A stretch of 64,000 nt of DNA from Gaiellasilicea sp963806955 (GTDB lineage: Bacteria; Actinomycetota; Thermoleophilia; Gaiellales; Gaiellaceae), in the NCBI GenBank assembly GCA_963806955.1, contig CAWDZG010000001.1:124001-188000 (forward strand), given 5' to 3'. Shown piece after piece: positions 63,386 through 64,000 of the stretch. Made by a program: the position numbers and the translations under genes. The notes beneath the pieces were generated by a model. It had not been told where the DNA came from. It saw only the letters and a list, made by a program, of their open reading frames with translations, and did not search any database. Numbering within the stretch: position 1 is the stretch's first letter; the number at the start of each line of letters is the position of its first letter.

Positions 63386-63459
63386 GGAGCGCTCGTCTCC
63401 GTGCCCGCGATCGGGGAAAACCGAGGTAGCCCAGGTCGTCACCGGGGTGACGGCGACGC

Positions 63460-64000
63460 TCAGAGCCAGCCGGAGGACCGGGCGATTCGGCAGAGCGCCC
63501 GGCGCTTCGCGGGCGCCGGCAGGTCGGTCAGCCCAGCCTTGAGATAGATCCGGCGCAGGGCGGCCTTCACGGCGCCGGCCGAGCCCGGCGTGCCCAGCGA
63601 GGCGGCGATCTGCTCGTTCGTCGGGAGGGCGTCGACAGCCTCGTCGCCGACCCAGGCGCCGCAGAGCGCCTGCACGACCTGTCGCTGGAAGGGCGACAGT
63701 GCCGGCGGTGGGCCGAGGGCTTCGTGGTCGTCCGTGCGGTCGGGGTCGTCGCGCTGCGCCGGCCACGAGAAGCTGAGCGGCGACGAGCCGATCGTGATCC
63801 GGTCGCCGTGCCGGAGCGGGTGCACCGAGCCGAACGGGCACGCGCACGCCGTTGACGAACGTCCCGTTCGCGCTGCCCCGGTCTTCGATCAGCCAGCGCC
63901 CCTCGGCAAAGGTGAGCGCGGCGTGGTGGCGGCTGACGGTGCGCCCGCGCAGGACGATGTCGTTGTCCGCGTCGCGACCGATCGCGAGCGGCTCTTTGAG
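63460..64000 (-). CDS. FHA-domain regulator with C-terminal helix-turn-helix, 5' partial and frame-broken
   Basis: The gene runs off the right edge. FHA features LAIGRDADNDIVLRGRTVSR, HHAALTF and DRGSANGTFVNGVRV (the phospho-threonine-binding Arg, Ser-x-x-His and Asn) are followed, after a one-base frame change near 63830, by VHPLRHGDRITIGSSPLSF. The C-terminal ~90 residues (ALSPFQRQVVQALCGAWVGD, LPTNEQIAASLGTPGSAGAV) form a LuxR/sigma-like helix-turn-helix. It may link Ser/Thr kinase signalling to the peptide genes just downstream. Confidence 0.7.

Overview
The window is high-GC chromosomal DNA from an actinobacterium. The coding style (GTG starts, ATGA/GTGA overlaps), a tmRNA tag ending in ALAA, a heliorhodopsin, a LexA box of the CGAAC-N4-GTTCG type and a Gram-positive-style tad pilus operon fit a Thermoleophilia-like lineage (Gaiellales/Solirubrobacterales). 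That placement is inference. No phage, insertion sequence or CRISPR array is visible. At least 15 single-base frame breaks interrupt otherwise well-conserved genes, which points to residual indel errors, probably from long reads or a metagenome assembly.

Layout. 1-8.1 kb: end of a large PxKF-domain surface protein, tmRNA, a peptidase M15-like gene, a ParB-like plus UBP-zinc-finger pair, a beta-propeller, a GlxA-type regulator, a cyclic-nucleotide-binding protein, and a TOPRIM protein. 8.2-17 kb: a hydantoin/N-carbamoyl-amino-acid island (M20 amidohydrolase, HyuA, HyuB, and a sugar-type ABC importer) in which binding protein, ATPase and permease would bring in the substrate and the enzymes would open and decarbamoylate it. 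17-32.5 kb: two MFS transporters, an SDR, an alpha/beta hydrolase, SOS-controlled dinB, a zinc carboxypeptidase, a Cys/His-rich secreted protein, heliorhodopsin, a class C beta-lactamase-like hydrolase, a cupin, and a double cupredoxin. 32.5-33.1 kb: a gene-free region holding two tandem small-RNA genes, each with its own promoter, upstream palindrome and terminator. 33.2-40.5 kb: a gamma-glutamylation catabolic cluster (SDR, ethanolamine/amine-type permease, glutamine-synthetase-like ligase, gamma-glutamyl hydrolase, aldehyde dehydrogenase, SDR) with two palindromic operators.

40.6-43.5 kb: YjbQ, tRNA-Met, DUF192, and a cell-wall peptidase-like protein. 43.6-53.2 kb: a complete tad (Flp pilus) operon preceded by a structured leader that resembles a c-di-AMP riboswitch: two Flp pilins, TadE, TadG, CpaB, CpaE/TadZ, CpaF/TadA, a von Willebrand factor A-TadB fusion, TadC and a long coiled-coil protein. 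No prepilin peptidase or secretin gene is in view. 53.5-58.9 kb: vitamin B6 synthase (pdxS and pdxT, separated by four genes) and yebC. 58.9-64 kb, minus strand: five small peptide genes (three close paralogues, one with the same leader but a different C-terminal half, and one more distant), then a membrane M50 metalloprotease with a PqqD-like N-terminal domain, a secreted double-CxxC protein and a lipoprotein, with an FHA-HTH regulator upstream. This looks like an undescribed ribosomally made peptide system.

Cross-cutting signals: many genes have a TANNNT box only 5-7 bases before the start codon (leaderless transcripts), and four copies of a dispersed double-hairpin element lie between genes.
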